A stretch of 64,000 nucleotides of DNA from Zavarzinella formosa DSM 19928 (GTDB taxonomy: Bacteria; Planctomycetota; Planctomycetia; Gemmatales; Gemmataceae). The position numbers and the translations under genes are program-made. The stretch is from positions 587,124-651,123 of the forward strand of contig NZ_JH636441.1 in NCBI RefSeq assembly GCF_000255705.1, written 5' to 3'. Positions 27,158-37,147 of this stretch are shown here, in pieces; the stretch's first letter is position 1; each line of letters starts with the position of its first letter. The notes beneath the pieces were generated by a model, which saw only the letters and a list, made by a program, of their open reading frames with translations, had not been told where the DNA came from and searched no databases.

Positions 27158-27514
27158 ATGGCTCACAAAGATACGTCGCCGACCGCCCAGATCCCGGATT
27201 ACGACAAGAAGGAAGTCGACAACCCCGGCAAGGATGTTGACACGCCGGGCCAGATCTTCATGGTGTTCTTTGTCGTGTTGATTGGCTTGTTTGCCACGAT
27301 TGCCGCGTCGATGTCCGGCTTGGGGGACAAGGCAATCTATGTCCACATGCTGATCTCGATTGTTCAGGTGTCTTTCATCGGATTCTTCTGGATGCACATG
27401 AAGAAGGCCGATCAGATGACTTGGCTGTCGGCCGGTTCGGCTTTGTTTGTGATGTTGATTCTCTTCGTCCTTCCGCTGGCGGACTTTTTGACGAGGCATC
27501 GCGGGGGCCTGTGA
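27158..27514 (+). CDS. coxD: Cytochrome c oxidase subunit IV-like protein
   Basis: A 118-residue protein with a charged 35-residue N-terminus and three helices (about 33-52, 58-78 and 88-108). IHMLISIVQVSFIGFFWMHMKK-type sequence is typical of the prokaryotic subunit IV family. It completes the oxidase core set. Its stop (TGA) overlaps the ATG of the following cytochrome gene by one base. Confidence 0.85.
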   Translation: MAHKDTSPTAQIPDYDKKEVDNPGKDVDTPGQIFMVFFVVLIGLFATIAASMSGLGDKAIYVHMLISIVQVSFIGFFWMHMKKADQMTWLSAGSALFVMLILFVLPLADFLTRHRGGL

Positions 27515-28689
27515 TGGCACGCCGGACACAAAACATGCTCAAAGGGTCGGCCTTGCCGGCCCTTTTTTGTTTGGCGCTGGCCGGTTGCCGTGGTTGCCGC
27601 TCTGGCGAGGGCGAGACATATCCGGCCAACCTCGCATATCCTCCGCGCATGGATTGGATCGTCGATCAACTCCCGACCCAATCGCCGGAGGATGCGGACA
27701 AAGTCGGGGACATGGACGAGCCGATCCGGCAACTCAACCAGCACGGAGGCCGGTCATACGACCCGGCGGTCATCCCTGAAAACCTCCGCAATGAGTTGCA
27801 AGCCGCCCTCGCCGTTCATTTCGGCGAACCGGCCAATCCGTTCATCAAAGCGGAGGTTGAATCCCCCATTCCTCCGGAAAACCTGCTCACCGGAAGCCGG
27901 TTGTTTCGGCGTCAGTGTCTTCAATGTCACGGCCTGACCGGCGACGGCCGGGGGCCGACGGCTCCGTGGATTGCGCCACACCCGCGAGATTTCCGGCAGG
28001 GGGTCTTCAAATTCGTTTCCACCAACGGCACCGGTTCCCGAAAACCGACTCGCGCTGATTTGGGGAAGGTGATTGCCAACGGCATTCCCACGACGGCGAT
28101 GCCCCCGTTCAATCTGACGCCGGAAGCCGACCGCGAACGATTGATCGACTATGTGACTTACCTGTCTCTCCGCGGCAAAGTTGAGTTTGAGATTCTTCGC
28201 AAACTCGCCAAGGGAGGCGAGGCGGCCCTCGATGGCGATGTTGCCTCCGAGGCCGACGAGATCCTGATGAGAGAACTCAAAGGCTGGGCCTTCGCCGAAA
28301 AAGACATCATGCCCGTCACACCGCCGGCGCTGGCCGATGATTCTCCGGAGATGGCCGACTCGATCCGGCGAGGCCGCGATTTGTTTCTGGACCCCAAGGG
28401 GGCCGGTTGTGTGACCTGTCACGGCGATTACGGCCGGGCCGGCAAGCCTCAATATAACGTCTGGGGCTTTCGGACCGCTCCCGCCAACCTGACCGAACAC
28501 AAGCGCAAAGGCGGCACAGCCCCCGAAGACTTCTACCGCCGGATTCACGGCGGCATCGGCCCCTCTAACATGCCGGCAGCCGCCTCGCTGACGGAAAACC
28601 AAACGTGGAATTTGGCCCATTTCATCCGGGCTTTGCCGAATCCGGGACAGTTGCCGGATGATGTGCGGAAGGCGATTTACGGGCCGTGA
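27514..28689 (+). CDS. Diheme cytochrome c lipoprotein
   Basis: A 391-residue protein with a signal sequence and lipobox (LALAGC), two heme c motifs (CLQCH at 135 and CVTCH at 299) and a likely distal methionine in TTAMPPF for the first domain and GPSNMPAA for the second. Two class I cytochrome c domains are joined by a helical linker. It is the last gene of the respiratory run, so it probably serves as an electron carrier for ACIII or the oxidase. The start at 27514 gives a good signal peptide; an upstream frame start inside coxD is not needed. Confidence 0.85.
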   Translation: MARRTQNMLKGSALPALFCLALAGCRGCRSGEGETYPANLAYPPRMDWIVDQLPTQSPEDADKVGDMDEPIRQLNQHGGRSYDPAVIPENLRNELQAALAVHFGEPANPFIKAEVESPIPPENLLTGSRLFRRQCLQCHGLTGDGRGPTAPWIAPHPRDFRQGVFKFVSTNGTGSRKPTRADLGKVIANGIPTTAMPPFNLTPEADRERLIDYVTYLSLRGKVEFEILRKLAKGGEAALDGDVASEADEILMRELKGWAFAEKDIMPVTPPALADDSPEMADSIRRGRDLFLDPKGAGCVTCHGDYGRAGKPQYNVWGFRTAPANLTEHKRKGGTAPEDFYRRIHGGIGPSNMPAAASLTENQTWNLAHFIRALPNPGQLPDDVRKAIYGP

Positions 28690-28711
28690 TAACCACTTGG
28701 GCCGGATTCAG

Positions 28712-29539
28712 TCACAAGACTTCCGGCCGGGACGCATATGCCGCCGCCGTTTCACGAATGACATCGGCCACGTTGTCCAGTCGCAGGGCGTCCGGGCCGG
28801 GGGTGAACGGGTTTTCGATGTCGTCGGCGATTAATTCCAAGCCAATGATCACATAGGAAACAACCACCGTCATCAAGATCGTCCATAGCCCCATTTCGTC
28901 GTACAGCATCCAAGGCAATCCTAGCAGATACACACCGATCAGGGTGCGGAGCAAACCGCGATAGGAAGAGGCCAAAGGCGTGGAACGGATGCGTTCGCAG
29001 GCCCCGGAAACGTCCATCAATTGGCGTGCGTCCGTGTCCAGCGCGAGGAGTTTCCACGGGTCGGCCTTGTTGGCGGCCCATTCACCCATGAGGCCATAGA
29101 GTTGACCGGCGATGGCCATTGGCTCGCGGGCGGCTTCCATGTCTCCCGGCAGGGAACGCGGCCGGGCCAATCGCTTCCGAAGACAGTCGGCGAAGGTGGT
29201 CAGCAACCCGGCAAGGCGTTCGCGGTCGGTTTCCGAGGCACCGATCAAATGACGGCTTTTGAGGGCGATGTTTCGGCTCACGTTGACAAGCTGGCCCCAG
29301 AGTTTGCGGGCCTCCCACCAGCGGTCGTAGGCGGTGTTCGCCCGGAAGTGCATAAACCAGCCGAAGATCAAGCTACTGAGGACAATCTCCACAATCCGGG
29401 AGGGCTGCGGCCTGTCCGTCACGATGTCATGCCATTCGTGGTAACCGCAGACGGCTGATGTGTAAATGGCCGTGGCCAGAAGAAACTTCCAAAGACGATC
29501 GATGGCCGGGAAATGAAACGCCCGCAAAAATCGAAGCAT
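28712..29539 (-). CDS. Bestrophin-like ion channel protein
   Basis: A 275-residue inner-membrane protein of the bestrophin (UPF0187/YneE) family. Recognisable parts are SSLIFGWFMHFRANTAYDRWWEARKLWGQLVN near residues 55-86 and LIADDIENPFTPGPDALRLD near the C-terminus. Bacterial bestrophins are pentameric ion channels. The family is about 290-310 residues, so length is normal. It is convergent with the respiratory operon across 22 bases. Confidence 0.9.
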   Translation of the reverse strand: MLRFLRAFHFPAIDRLWKFLLATAIYTSAVCGYHEWHDIVTDRPQPSRIVEIVLSSLIFGWFMHFRANTAYDRWWEARKLWGQLVNVSRNIALKSRHLIGASETDRERLAGLLTTFADCLRKRLARPRSLPGDMEAAREPMAIAGQLYGLMGEWAANKADPWKLLALDTDARQLMDVSGACERIRSTPLASSYRGLLRTLIGVYLLGLPWMLYDEMGLWTILMTVVVSYVIIGLELIADDIENPFTPGPDALRLDNVADVIRETAAAYASRPEVL

Positions 29540-29607
29540 GGATGATCATTTCCCTTAAATAGCCGGTTTGAATTTGAATATGCCACATCGCTTGTCATAT
29601 CAACGCC

Positions 29608-29644
29608 AAAGGGCCGACTTCCCGCATGGAGAAGCCGGCCCTTT
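29608..29644 (-). terminator. Terminator after the thioredoxin-like gene
   Basis: The stem AAAGGGCCGACTTC (29608-29621) pairs with GAAGCCGGCCCTTT (29631-29644) with one mismatch and a nine-base loop. It lies 25 bases past the stop of the minus-strand secreted thioredoxin-like gene. A-rich and T-rich flanks on the two sides would allow termination. Confidence 0.65.
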
Positions 29645-29668
29645 GTTTAATCGATCACGCTGGCGAAA

Positions 29669-30226
29669 TTACTTGGCCGGGGCGGTGATCTTGCTGACGT
29701 CGGCGATCACCTTTTCGATGTCGCTGTCCTTGAGTTCGCCCTTCTTGAAGGCGTAGTTGGCCTTGACCTTGCGGTCAACGTAGAGAACCACGGTCACGTC
29801 CGCGTCGGCGGCGACCTTGTAGCTCTTCGGACCGGCCGGGTTGTCGATGCTCAGGACGCACTTTTCGATCTTTTCCTTGGAAGCCATGTCGGCCAGTTTC
29901 TTGTCAAGGCCGTCGGCGTCGCTCAGGAACACGACGAAGCTGCCCATTTCCTTGTCTTTGTTCTTGATCGTGGCTTCGTCAATCTTCTTGACGAGCTTGG
30001 CGAGGGAGTCGCTGCTTTCGCGGGCGAAGACCATGGCCACCGGGTTCTCGCCGTTCGTGCAGAACAGGCAGAACTTTTCGCCCTTGTGCTCGCCCGTGAC
30101 ATTCAGCGGGTGGAACGGACCGGGAACCTTTTCGCCGGTTTGCGGGCCGGACTTCAGTTCTTCGGCCATGACCGGCAGGCTCAACACAACGGCGGCAACG
30201 GCCGCGATCAACATCCGAACCTTCAT
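29669..30226 (-). CDS. Secreted thioredoxin-like protein
   Basis: A 185-residue protein with a clear signal peptide (LIAAVAAVVLSLPVMAEE). The body has a Cys pair in KFCLFCTNGENP (CxxC, residues about 53-56) followed by alternating strands and helices as in thioredoxin-fold proteins; a second Cys lies in KCVLSIDNPAG. The redox role is inferred only from this pattern, and such secreted proteins are common in planctomycetes without assigned function. ATG 30226 has AAGGAG nine bases upstream. It lies 127 bases from the bestrophin-like gene with a terminator-like hairpin between, so it is a separate unit. Confidence 0.7.
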   Translation of the reverse strand: MKVRMLIAAVAAVVLSLPVMAEELKSGPQTGEKVPGPFHPLNVTGEHKGEKFCLFCTNGENPVAMVFARESSDSLAKLVKKIDEATIKNKDKEMGSFVVFLSDADGLDKKLADMASKEKIEKCVLSIDNPAGPKSYKVAADADVTVVLYVDRKVKANYAFKKGELKDSDIEKVIADVSKITAPAK

Positions 30227-30456
30227 CAGATACTCCTTGATGCGAGAGATCTTCTGTCGCGGTCGCGGACCCAATTCCGCCACCGGCGCGAGTGTGCGTC
30301 CCCCGATATTTTGGAACGCACCCCATTCTAGTCAAGCGTGCAACGCCCGAGGCATTATCTTGTACCACGGTTCGGGGTTTTTCTTACAGAAAAAAATCTT
30401 GTTATTTGCCAGCGTTGAATTTTTAATGATGAGAGACCCCCCAAAGAGCCGGGGCA

Positions 30457-30825
30457 CTAATTCTTATCCATTTCCACATGAAAACGGTGCAGCACCCGAT
30501 GCAGCACCGGAGCGAGGATTAGCCCGGCAATCAGAATCACGGCCAGCCCGCTGTACAAGGCGTAAAAGCCGGCGAAGAGTTTGCCACCATAAGTGTTCAT
30601 CGGGGCAAGCGGCCCCATGCCGGAGAGGATCATGCTGGCGTTGGCGAAGGAGTCGATCCAAGCCATGTCTTCCAGGAAATGATATCCGCACATGCCCGCA
30701 GACAGGGAGACGGCAATGAACAGGAACGCTGCCCCGAGGTTGCGGCCCATTCGATTCAAAAACGCCCGTCGGCTGATGACGGGTTGGTGTTTGGTTTCAA
30801 AGCCGAGCAGTCGTTTGTTGGACAT
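30457..30825 (-). CDS. Small two-TM membrane protein
   Basis: A 122-residue protein with a basic N-terminus (SRRAFLNRMGRNLG) and two membrane helices (about 32-50 and 88-108). The section between has MILSGMGPLAPMNTYGGKLFAGFYALYSG, a re-entrant-loop-like stretch that recalls two-helix potassium channel-type proteins. The family is not assigned. It lies 15 bases downstream of the split membrane-protein gene, so the two may be one transcript. Confidence 0.65.
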   Translation of the reverse strand: MSNKRLLGFETKHQPVISRRAFLNRMGRNLGAAFLFIAVSLSAGMCGYHFLEDMAWIDSFANASMILSGMGPLAPMNTYGGKLFAGFYALYSGLAVILIAGLILAPVLHRVLHRFHVEMDKN

Positions 30826-30840
30826 GGAACCATCTCTCCG

Positions 30841-31206
30841 TCAACCCGAGGCTTGGGACATCCCGCGAAAGAACTGAATCGCCCCGAAGATGATCGCTCC
30901 CCACGCGACCACATAAGATCCGCCCCCGGCCGCCATCGCCAGCGTCCCCAAGGTGACGATGATTCCACCGCCGCACCACAAGGCTCCGTACAGCATGTTT
31001 TTCCGGCCGGCCTCCTTGTGGAGATTCTGGCGGACCTACCCGATTTGCCGGATGATTTCTTCGGCCGTCGGCTGGGTCAGTCCCTTTTCAACGAGATCCC
31101 GTTCCAATTCCAGACGGGACCCACCGGCTTCCAATTGTTCAAACACATACTGATGCAATTGCCGAATAATTTCCTCTTCGTCCGGCTTGGTCGGGTCTTT
31201 GGCCAC
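30841..31206 (-). pseudogene. Membrane protein gene split by in-frame TAG
   Basis: Reading from GTG 31206 (AGGAG seven bases upstream), an acidic helical N-terminal part (VFEQLEAGGSRLELERDLVEKG... IIRQIG) ends at a TAG at 31036-31038. The same frame continues without a shift into 65 codons that look strongly coding: VRQNLHKEAGRKNMLYGALW, then two helices with GGGIIVTLGTLAMA and VAWGAIIFGAIQFFRG, stopping at 30841. The two parts together match the layout of a known small planctomycete/bacterial membrane protein type. The TAG is probably a C-to-T change of a CAG. Either the gene is broken, the two halves are made separately (ATG at about 31008 for the second), or the stop is read through. Confidence 0.7.
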
Positions 31207-31328
31207 GGCGGTCTCCTGCGATGAAGGAATAGATTGGGAGAGGAGCAATAGCGAGTTTCGATCATTCTATGAGGGCAATCGCTTGCGCGTCCTCGCGCAT
31301 TGTTGTTCATTGAAAGCGAGGAGAAGAC

Positions 31329-31434
31329 AGAAGAAAGAATCTCGCGCCAAGCCGCCAAGACACAAAGAAGAGAACAGGCATTTTTCTTCTGTCTTCTTCG
31401 TGTCTTGGCAGCTTGGCGCGAGATTCTTTCTTCT
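31329..31434. repeat. Long inverted repeat with 43-bp arms
   Basis: Arms 31329-31371 and 31392-31434 are inverted copies with two mismatches and a 20-base loop (outer AGAAGAAAGAATCTCGCGCC). It lies in the gap between the minus-strand split gene and the plus-strand transporter gene and has no coding content. It differs in sequence from the other long hairpins of the window but has the same build. Confidence 0.85.
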
Positions 31435-31512
31435 TGACTTGTCGCCTTTGGCATCAAAGATGCAATCGCATGTGTTGACCCACTCGCCGCCCTCTGGCAA
31501 TCGAGCAAACAC

Positions 31513-33336
31513 ATGGCCGTCTCCGCGTCGAAAAATCGTGCTGTCTCCCCGCTGCTTCAAGGGCTGGCCACCGTCACGCTCATGGTGTTCGTGCTGCATG
31601 CGGCCAAGCCGGTTCTGCTTCCCGTCATGCTGGCGGTGCTGATCGGCTTTATCCTCACGCCGGTGGTCCGGTGGTTTGAGGCCAAAAAGTTTGGCCGCAT
31701 GCCGTCGGTGTTGATTACGCTCACCATCACCTTCGCGGTCATGGGGGGCTTCGGCTGGCTGATCGGCCAGCAAATCATTTCGTTGGCCAAAGAACTGCCG
31801 CAGAATCGGAGCGTGATCCAACAGAAGGTGGATGCCCTTCGCGGTTCGGGCGGCCCGTTCGCCGAACTGTTCAACATGATGAACGAAATCGCCGTCGAAA
31901 AGCCGACGGTCCAGAAAGAAATGAATCATCCGCCGCTTGAGTCTTACCAACCGGTGGTGATCGCCAAACTGGAACCGCAAAACGGCCTGACTTCGCTGGC
32001 CGAGTCGGCCGTGCCGGTGGTGGAACCCCTGGCGACGGCCGGGCTGGTGGTCATCCTGTTTACCTTCCTGCTGGTGAATCGGGAGGATATGAGGAACCGC
32101 CTCATCAGCCTGTTCGGCCGGGGTCGGCTCACCGGCACGACCCGCGTGCTGGGGGATGCCGCCGACCGGGTCAGCCGGTTCCTGCTGTTTCAATTCATCA
32201 TCAATGCCTCGTTCGGCATCATCCTGGCCATCGGATTGGAAATCATCGGCGTGAAGTATGCCTTGCTCTGGGGTTTCCTGTCCGCGATGTTGCGGTTCGT
32301 TCCTTACGTCGGCACATGGATCTCGGCGGTGTTTCCGTTCGCCCTCAGTTTTGCGACCTCCGAAGGATGGGCGCAACCGCTCATTGTGCTGGGATTCTTC
32401 GCCGTCCTCGATATTTTCACCGGCAACGTTGTCGAACCGCTGTTGCTCGGCCATCACACCGGGGTGTCGCCGGTCGCTCTCTTGGTCGCGGCCGCGTTCT
32501 GGGCGTGGTTGTGGGGGCCGATCGGTCTTCTGCTCTCGACGCCGATCACAGCCTGTCTGGCGGTCATCGGCCAGCATGTTCCCCGGTTGCGTCCGCTGGC
32601 CCTCTTGTTGGGAGATCGCCCCCCGTTGCCAAAGCATGTGGCGTTTTATCAGCGACTGATGGCCAAAGATGTCCCGGAGGCCAAGAAGTTGGCGCTGCAA
32701 GACGCGACCGACGGCCACATGCTGACCGCCTACGACCAGACAGTGTTGCCGGCTCTCCATTTGGCCCGGCGGGACCGCGATGCGGGCGGACTGACGGCCG
32801 AGGAGGAAACAGAAATCTTCGCCGGGGCCTTCTCGATTGTCCGGGAAATCGCCGAGGAACGCGAGGCAACCAATAGCGCTCCCGAGGAATCAGAAACAGG
32901 CCCCATGCCGGTCGTGATCGGTACACCGTCACATCATCAAGTGGAGGAATTGCCGCTGGAGATGCTGGCCCGTGTGTTGCCTGCGGAACATCTGCAAATG
33001 CAGGTCTTGGGTTCGCGTATTCTGCCGGTGGAGGTTGAACAACAGATTGCCGAGTCCGGGGCGACGGCCGTGGTGATTTCGGTGCTTCCCCCCGGTGGCG
33101 TTCCCCAAGTGATTTACTTGTGCCGCCGGTTGCGGAAGCGATTCCCCGAAGTTCGGATTATCGTGGCTTACTTTGGAAAGCCGCAGCGATTCGATCATCT
33201 GTTGGTGAAACTCCGCACGGCCGGGGCCACTTATGTGACCACGTCCCTTATCCAAACGCGGGACACGTTGAAATCCATTGTTCCCGCCCCGGCGAACAAC
33301 CGTCTGGTGATGGTGAACGGACATTCCCATGAATGA
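31513..33336 (+). CDS. AI-2E-family transporter with C-terminal B12-like domain
   Basis: A 607-residue protein. The first 360 residues are an AI-2E (TqsA-like) family membrane domain with about seven or eight helices, including [19 protein letters not shown] and [27 protein letters not shown] segments. Then follows a cytoplasmic helical part and, from about 465, a Rossmann-like domain ([19 protein letters not shown] ... [13 protein letters not shown]) similar to the cobalamin-binding fold but without DxHxxG. Family members export quorum signals or ions such as Na+/H+; the substrate here is unknown. It overlaps the next histidine-kinase gene by eight bases. Confidence 0.85.
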   Translation: MAVSASKNRAVSPLLQGLATVTLMVFVLHAAKPVLLPVMLAVLIGFILTPVVRWFEAKKFGRMPSVLITLTITFAVMGGFGWLIGQQIISLAKELPQNRSVIQQKVDALRGSGGPFAELFNMMNEIAVEKPTVQKEMNHPPLESYQPVVIAKLEPQNGLTSLAESAVPVVEPLATAGLVVILFTFLLVNREDMRNRLISLFGRGRLTGTTRVLGDAADRVSRFLLFQFIINASFGIILAIGLEIIGVKYALLWGFLSAMLRFVPYVGTWISAVFPFALSFATSEGWAQPLIVLGFFAVLDIFTGNVVEPLLLGHHTGVSPVALLVAAAFWAWLWGPIGLLLSTPITACLAVIGQHVPRLRPLALLLGDRPPLPKHVAFYQRLMAKDVPEAKKLALQDATDGHMLTAYDQTVLPALHLARRDRDAGGLTAEEETEIFAGAFSIVREIAEEREATNSAPEESETGPMPVVIGTPSHHQVEELPLEMLARVLPAEHLQMQVLGSRILPVEVEQQIAESGATAVVISVLPPGGVPQVIYLCRRLRKRFPEVRIIVAYFGKPQRFDHLLVKLRTAGATYVTTSLIQTRDTLKSIVPAPANNRLVMVNGHSHE

Positions 33337-35947
33337 TCGCAGTTACAGGAACATCACCACACTCACGGGAGTTATTTTCGGGCTGGCCTTCGTGCTATTG
33401 GTGGTCAATTCTTATCTGGCGTATCGAAACACAACTGCCCTTGCGGACAGCGCCGGCAAGGTGCGGCATTCGCAGGATGTGATCATCGCCCAACAATCCT
33501 TGCTCACCGCCCTTACGGGAGCGGAGGTCGCCCAACAAACCTTTCTTCTATCCAAAGAGCCGGTGACGCTATTGGACTTTGACCGGGCGAAGCAGGACAT
33601 CAATGTTCAGTTGGACCGATTGCAATCGCTGACAGCCGACAATCCCGTTCAACTGGAGCGGGTCGGCGCTCTTCGAGAACTGACCCGGCAACGGCTGGCC
33701 GGTTTGGAACAAAACCGCGAAATTGGCCCGAATCGATGGCGGGGCGAGTTGTTTCAACAGGGATTGGCCCTGATGAACGAGATTCGCCGGGCCGCCGAGG
33801 AGATTGGCACCGCCGAGGGTAACTTGCTCGCCGAGCGGGAAGCCGTCCACACCCGGAATTATCACTACGCCGTGTGGGGGATTTGGGTTTCGGGGCTGAT
33901 CGTCTTGATCTCCTGCCTCTCCGGCATTTACCTGCTCCAGCGGGACACGGCCAACCGTCGCCGGATTGCCTTGGAACAACAACAGGCGGCCATCGAACGC
34001 CAGCAAGTGGCCGTCGAACGAGAGATGGCGGCCGCCGAGCGGGAACGACTCGCCCGGTACAATACCCTGATCTTGGAATCGACCGGCGAGGGGATCGTCG
34101 GCACCGACCCGGCCGGGAATTGCACCTTCATCAACAAAGCCGCCGGCCGGTTGCTTGGCCTCGACCCGGAAACGGTGGTTGGCCGCAACATCCACGACTT
34201 TACCAAGCCGATCCATGAAAACGGCGAACCCGTGGATCCCGCCTCCTCCCGGTTGACCCACACGGCCCGCGAGGGAATGCCCGCCACCGGGGACGACCTG
34301 CTGTTCTCCCGGCCGGGTGGCAAAGATTTCCCCGTCCAGTACTCGGCCTATCCGATCAAGGACAAAGGCCGTGTCGCCGGGGCGGTGATCGCCTTTTCCG
34401 ATATCACCGCGAGGAAACAGGCCGAGCAAGAACTCAAGGAAGCCCGCGACGCGGCCGAGGCCGCCAATAATGCCAAGAGTCAGTTTCTGGCAAACATGAG
34501 TCACGAGCTTCGCACGCCGTTGAACGCCGTCATCTTGTACAGCGAACTCCTTCAGGAAGAGGCCGAGGACCGGGGCATCACGGATTTTGGCCCGGACTTG
34601 GAGAAAATTCGCACGGCGGGCAAACACTTGTTGTCGCTCATCAACAGCGTTTTGGATCTTTCCAAGATCGAAGCCGGGCAGATGGAACTGTATCAGGAGA
34701 CCTTCGATCTTGATGGTTTGTTGAAAGATGTCACCACCACCGTCGAACCGCTGATTGCCAAGAAGGGAAACAAGCTGAAACTCGACGTACCCGAGAAACT
34801 CGGGACGGTTCACAGCGATTCCACCCGCATTCGGCAAATCTTGTTCAACTTGCTATCCAATTCGGCGAAGTTCACCGATCACGGCACGATCACACTTCAG
34901 GTTGCCCGTACCCAACAAGACGACAAACCAGCTTTGGAAATGCGAGTGTCGGACACCGGCATCGGCATGACTCCGGAACAACTCGGTCGGTTATTCCAGC
35001 CTTTCACTCAAGCCGACGAATCGACAACACGAAAATACGGCGGCACCGGCCTTGGCCTGACCATCTGCCGCCGTTTTGCGGAGTTGTTGGGCGGGACCAT
35101 CACTGTCGAAAGCACCCCCGGCCACGGAACCGCGTTCATTGTTCGTTTCCCGCTGTCCGAAGAACCGGCTGTCATCACCGTGGCGACGCCGGAAACCCCG
35201 CCGGTTGATGGCATGGTTCTGGTGATCGAGGACGACGAAGCCGCCCGGCAATCGCTGGTGGCCGCGCTGGCCAAGGAAGGGCTGACCGCCGTGACAGCCA
35301 CCAATGGCGAAGACGGACTGGCTCTCGCGGCCAAGTTTCGCCCGAGCGCCATCTTTCTGGATGTTATCATGCCCAAGGTCGATGGCTGGGCGGTATTGGG
35401 CACGTTGAAACGAGATTCCCGGCTGACTGATGTTCCGGTGATCCTGATGACCGCCGGGGCCGGACAGGAACTAGGCTTCACCTTGGGGGCCGCCGAATAT
35501 TTGGGCAAGCCGGTTGACCCGGACGAACTGGCGGCCGTCATCCGCAAGTATTGCGAGGGGCAAATCGAGCCGGGAATCCTTGTGGTGGACGACGATTCCA
35601 CAACCCGGCACGCCGTTCGCAGGACACTAGCCCGTTCGGGCTTTCAAGTGGACGAGGCCGAGAACGGCCGGATCGCCCTTCAGAAGTCAAAAGACCGGCA
35701 ATATTCGCTGGTCGTGCTTGATCTGCTGATGCCCGAAATGGATGGGTTTGCCTTCCTGAACGAATTTCGCCGCACGGAATCGGGAAGAACGGTTCCCGTG
35801 GTCATCACCACTTCCAAGGATTTGACACGAGACGACCGAAACCGTCTGAGTGGCAAAGTGGAAGCCATCCTGCAAAAAGGCGGCTACAGCCTGGACGAGT
35901 TCCAAACGGAAATCCGAAGGCTGGCAGGACGACTGGCCGCCGCATAG
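33329..35947 (+). CDS. Hybrid histidine kinase (CHASE3, PAS, 2 REC)
   Basis: An 872-residue membrane sensor. Two helices (11-30 and about 188-205) enclose a CHASE3-like extracytoplasmic region. A coiled coil (220-250) leads to a PAS domain (about 245-370), then a HisKA domain with the phosphorylated H392 in NMSHELRTP. The HATPase domain has the N-box ([15 protein letters not shown]) and G-boxes (DTGIGMT, GGTGLGL). Two receiver domains follow with D678 (FLDVIMPK) and D798 ([11 protein letters not shown]). It overlaps the transporter gene by eight bases and is followed 30 bases on by a lone receiver protein, its likely phosphorelay output. Confidence 0.95.
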   Translation: MNDRSYRNITTLTGVIFGLAFVLLVVNSYLAYRNTTALADSAGKVRHSQDVIIAQQSLLTALTGAEVAQQTFLLSKEPVTLLDFDRAKQDINVQLDRLQSLTADNPVQLERVGALRELTRQRLAGLEQNREIGPNRWRGELFQQGLALMNEIRRAAEEIGTAEGNLLAEREAVHTRNYHYAVWGIWVSGLIVLISCLSGIYLLQRDTANRRRIALEQQQAAIERQQVAVEREMAAAERERLARYNTLILESTGEGIVGTDPAGNCTFINKAAGRLLGLDPETVVGRNIHDFTKPIHENGEPVDPASSRLTHTAREGMPATGDDLLFSRPGGKDFPVQYSAYPIKDKGRVAGAVIAFSDITARKQAEQELKEARDAAEAANNAKSQFLANMSHELRTPLNAVILYSELLQEEAEDRGITDFGPDLEKIRTAGKHLLSLINSVLDLSKIEAGQMELYQETFDLDGLLKDVTTTVEPLIAKKGNKLKLDVPEKLGTVHSDSTRIRQILFNLLSNSAKFTDHGTITLQVARTQQDDKPALEMRVSDTGIGMTPEQLGRLFQPFTQADESTTRKYGGTGLGLTICRRFAELLGGTITVESTPGHGTAFIVRFPLSEEPAVITVATPETPPVDGMVLVIEDDEAARQSLVAALAKEGLTAVTATNGEDGLALAAKFRPSAIFLDVIMPKVDGWAVLGTLKRDSRLTDVPVILMTAGAGQELGFTLGAAEYLGKPVDPDELAAVIRKYCEGQIEPGILVVDDDSTTRHAVRRTLARSGFQVDEAENGRIALQKSKDRQYSLVVLDLLMPEMDGFAFLNEFRRTESGRTVPVVITTSKDLTRDDRNRLSGKVEAILQKGGYSLDEFQTEIRRLAGRLAAA

Positions 35948-35977
35948 TCAGCCCTCAGACATTGAAGAGAGATTCAC

Positions 35978-36463
35978 ATGCCAAAGATATTAATCGTCGA
36001 AGACAACGAAGAAAACCGCGATGCCCTCTCTCGTCGGTTGCAACGCCGGGGTTTTCAAGTGGTCATGGCCTTTGACGGCAAACTGGGGATCGAAGCGGCG
36101 AAGACCGAGATGCCAGACTTGATTCTCATGGACATGAACATGCCCGAGATCGACGGCTGGCAGGCCACAAAGCAATTGAAGACCGACCCGGAGACGGCCC
36201 ATATTCCCGTCATCGCTCTGACAGCCCATGCGATGGGCGGCGACCGGGAGCGGGCCATTGAGGCCGGATGCGTGGACTATCACCCGAAGCCGGTCGAACT
36301 GCCGAAACTCCTGACCCAGATTGAAACCATCCTGACGCTCAAACAGGGCACCGGCGGCGCCTCTCCGGCCGATGCGGTGGCTGGTCAAAAAGCTCAAGTG
36401 GTCCGCGAGGATGACGCGAAAAAGCGGGTGATTCCAATTACGACAGTCGGCAACGGCGCGTGA
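35978..36463 (+). CDS. Single-domain response regulator
   Basis: A 161-residue protein, essentially one receiver domain: acidic pocket VEDNEEN, phospho-acceptor D52 in LILMDMNMPEIDG, then VIALTAHAMGG and YHPKPVEL with the conserved Lys. A 35-residue tail without a DNA-binding domain follows. It would take phosphate from the hybrid kinase encoded just upstream and act through protein contacts. The sequence resembles DivK-type receivers. Confidence 0.93.
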   Translation: MPKILIVEDNEENRDALSRRLQRRGFQVVMAFDGKLGIEAAKTEMPDLILMDMNMPEIDGWQATKQLKTDPETAHIPVIALTAHAMGGDRERAIEAGCVDYHPKPVELPKLLTQIETILTLKQGTGGASPADAVAGQKAQVVREDDAKKRVIPITTVGNGA

Positions 36464-36464
36464 G

Positions 36465-37079
36465 TCACGCCGAGGGCAGCACGGCATTCACCGCGATGTG
36501 GCCGATAAGTTGTCCGTCGAGCATCACGGGAACGGATTCGCCCGCTTGGTAGTTTTGCGAAATCGCATATTCCGGGTCGGCCGTCGGGCCGCTTGGTTGC
36601 TCGTACACTTCGATTTGCCGGCCAATCAAGTTCACGATCCAATAAACGGGAATTTCCGATCTCGCATAGATCCGCAATTTGTCGATCTGGTCTGTGGACA
36701 GTGATAAGTCGGCGACCTCCGCCAGCAACCCAATATCAGCCGGATTTGGATGGTGGGTCTCGTAAGAATCTGCCGACGGCCGGATGATGGCGATATCCGG
36801 CTCCGGCTCACTGGAAGCCAGAGTGATCGGGTCCTGCACCCGCCAGTCCCAAGTGGCGGGCAATATCGCCATGAGTTGTTTGATCAACTTGTTCAAAGCG
36901 GATGTGTGAGGAGGGTTCTTTGACATTTTGGTCACCAAATAACCTTCCAATAGCTCAAAGTGATCTTCCGGAGTAAAGTGGCCGCTTTCGATCAAACGGT
37001 GGTATTCTTCCACCGTGAACCGATGAAACCGCGACGGGTTGATGGTTTGCAACGGAAGGGCGTCGATCAAGGTTGACAT
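36465..37079 (-). CDS. Uma2-family (DUF820) nuclease-like protein
   Basis: A 204-residue Uma2/DUF820 protein of the PD-(D/E)xK superfamily. Marks are YHRLIESGHFTPEDHFELLEG near the start, EPEPDIAIIRP at about 105 and LLAEVADLSLSTDQIDK with the Glu and Lys of the active site near 127-145. Uma2 genes are expanded in planctomycetes and cyanobacteria; the role is unknown. ATG 37079 follows AAAGGGGAAAT. It is convergent with the response-regulator gene, only one base apart, and divergent from the multi-TM protein gene. Confidence 0.9.
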   Translation of the reverse strand: MSTLIDALPLQTINPSRFHRFTVEEYHRLIESGHFTPEDHFELLEGYLVTKMSKNPPHTSALNKLIKQLMAILPATWDWRVQDPITLASSEPEPDIAIIRPSADSYETHHPNPADIGLLAEVADLSLSTDQIDKLRIYARSEIPVYWIVNLIGRQIEVYEQPSGPTADPEYAISQNYQAGESVPVMLDGQLIGHIAVNAVLPSA

Positions 37080-37147
37080 GGCGGATTTCCCCTTTCCCAT
37101 ATTGTATCGGTGTCGCACCGGACCCCGAATCCACATCGCGAGTCATC

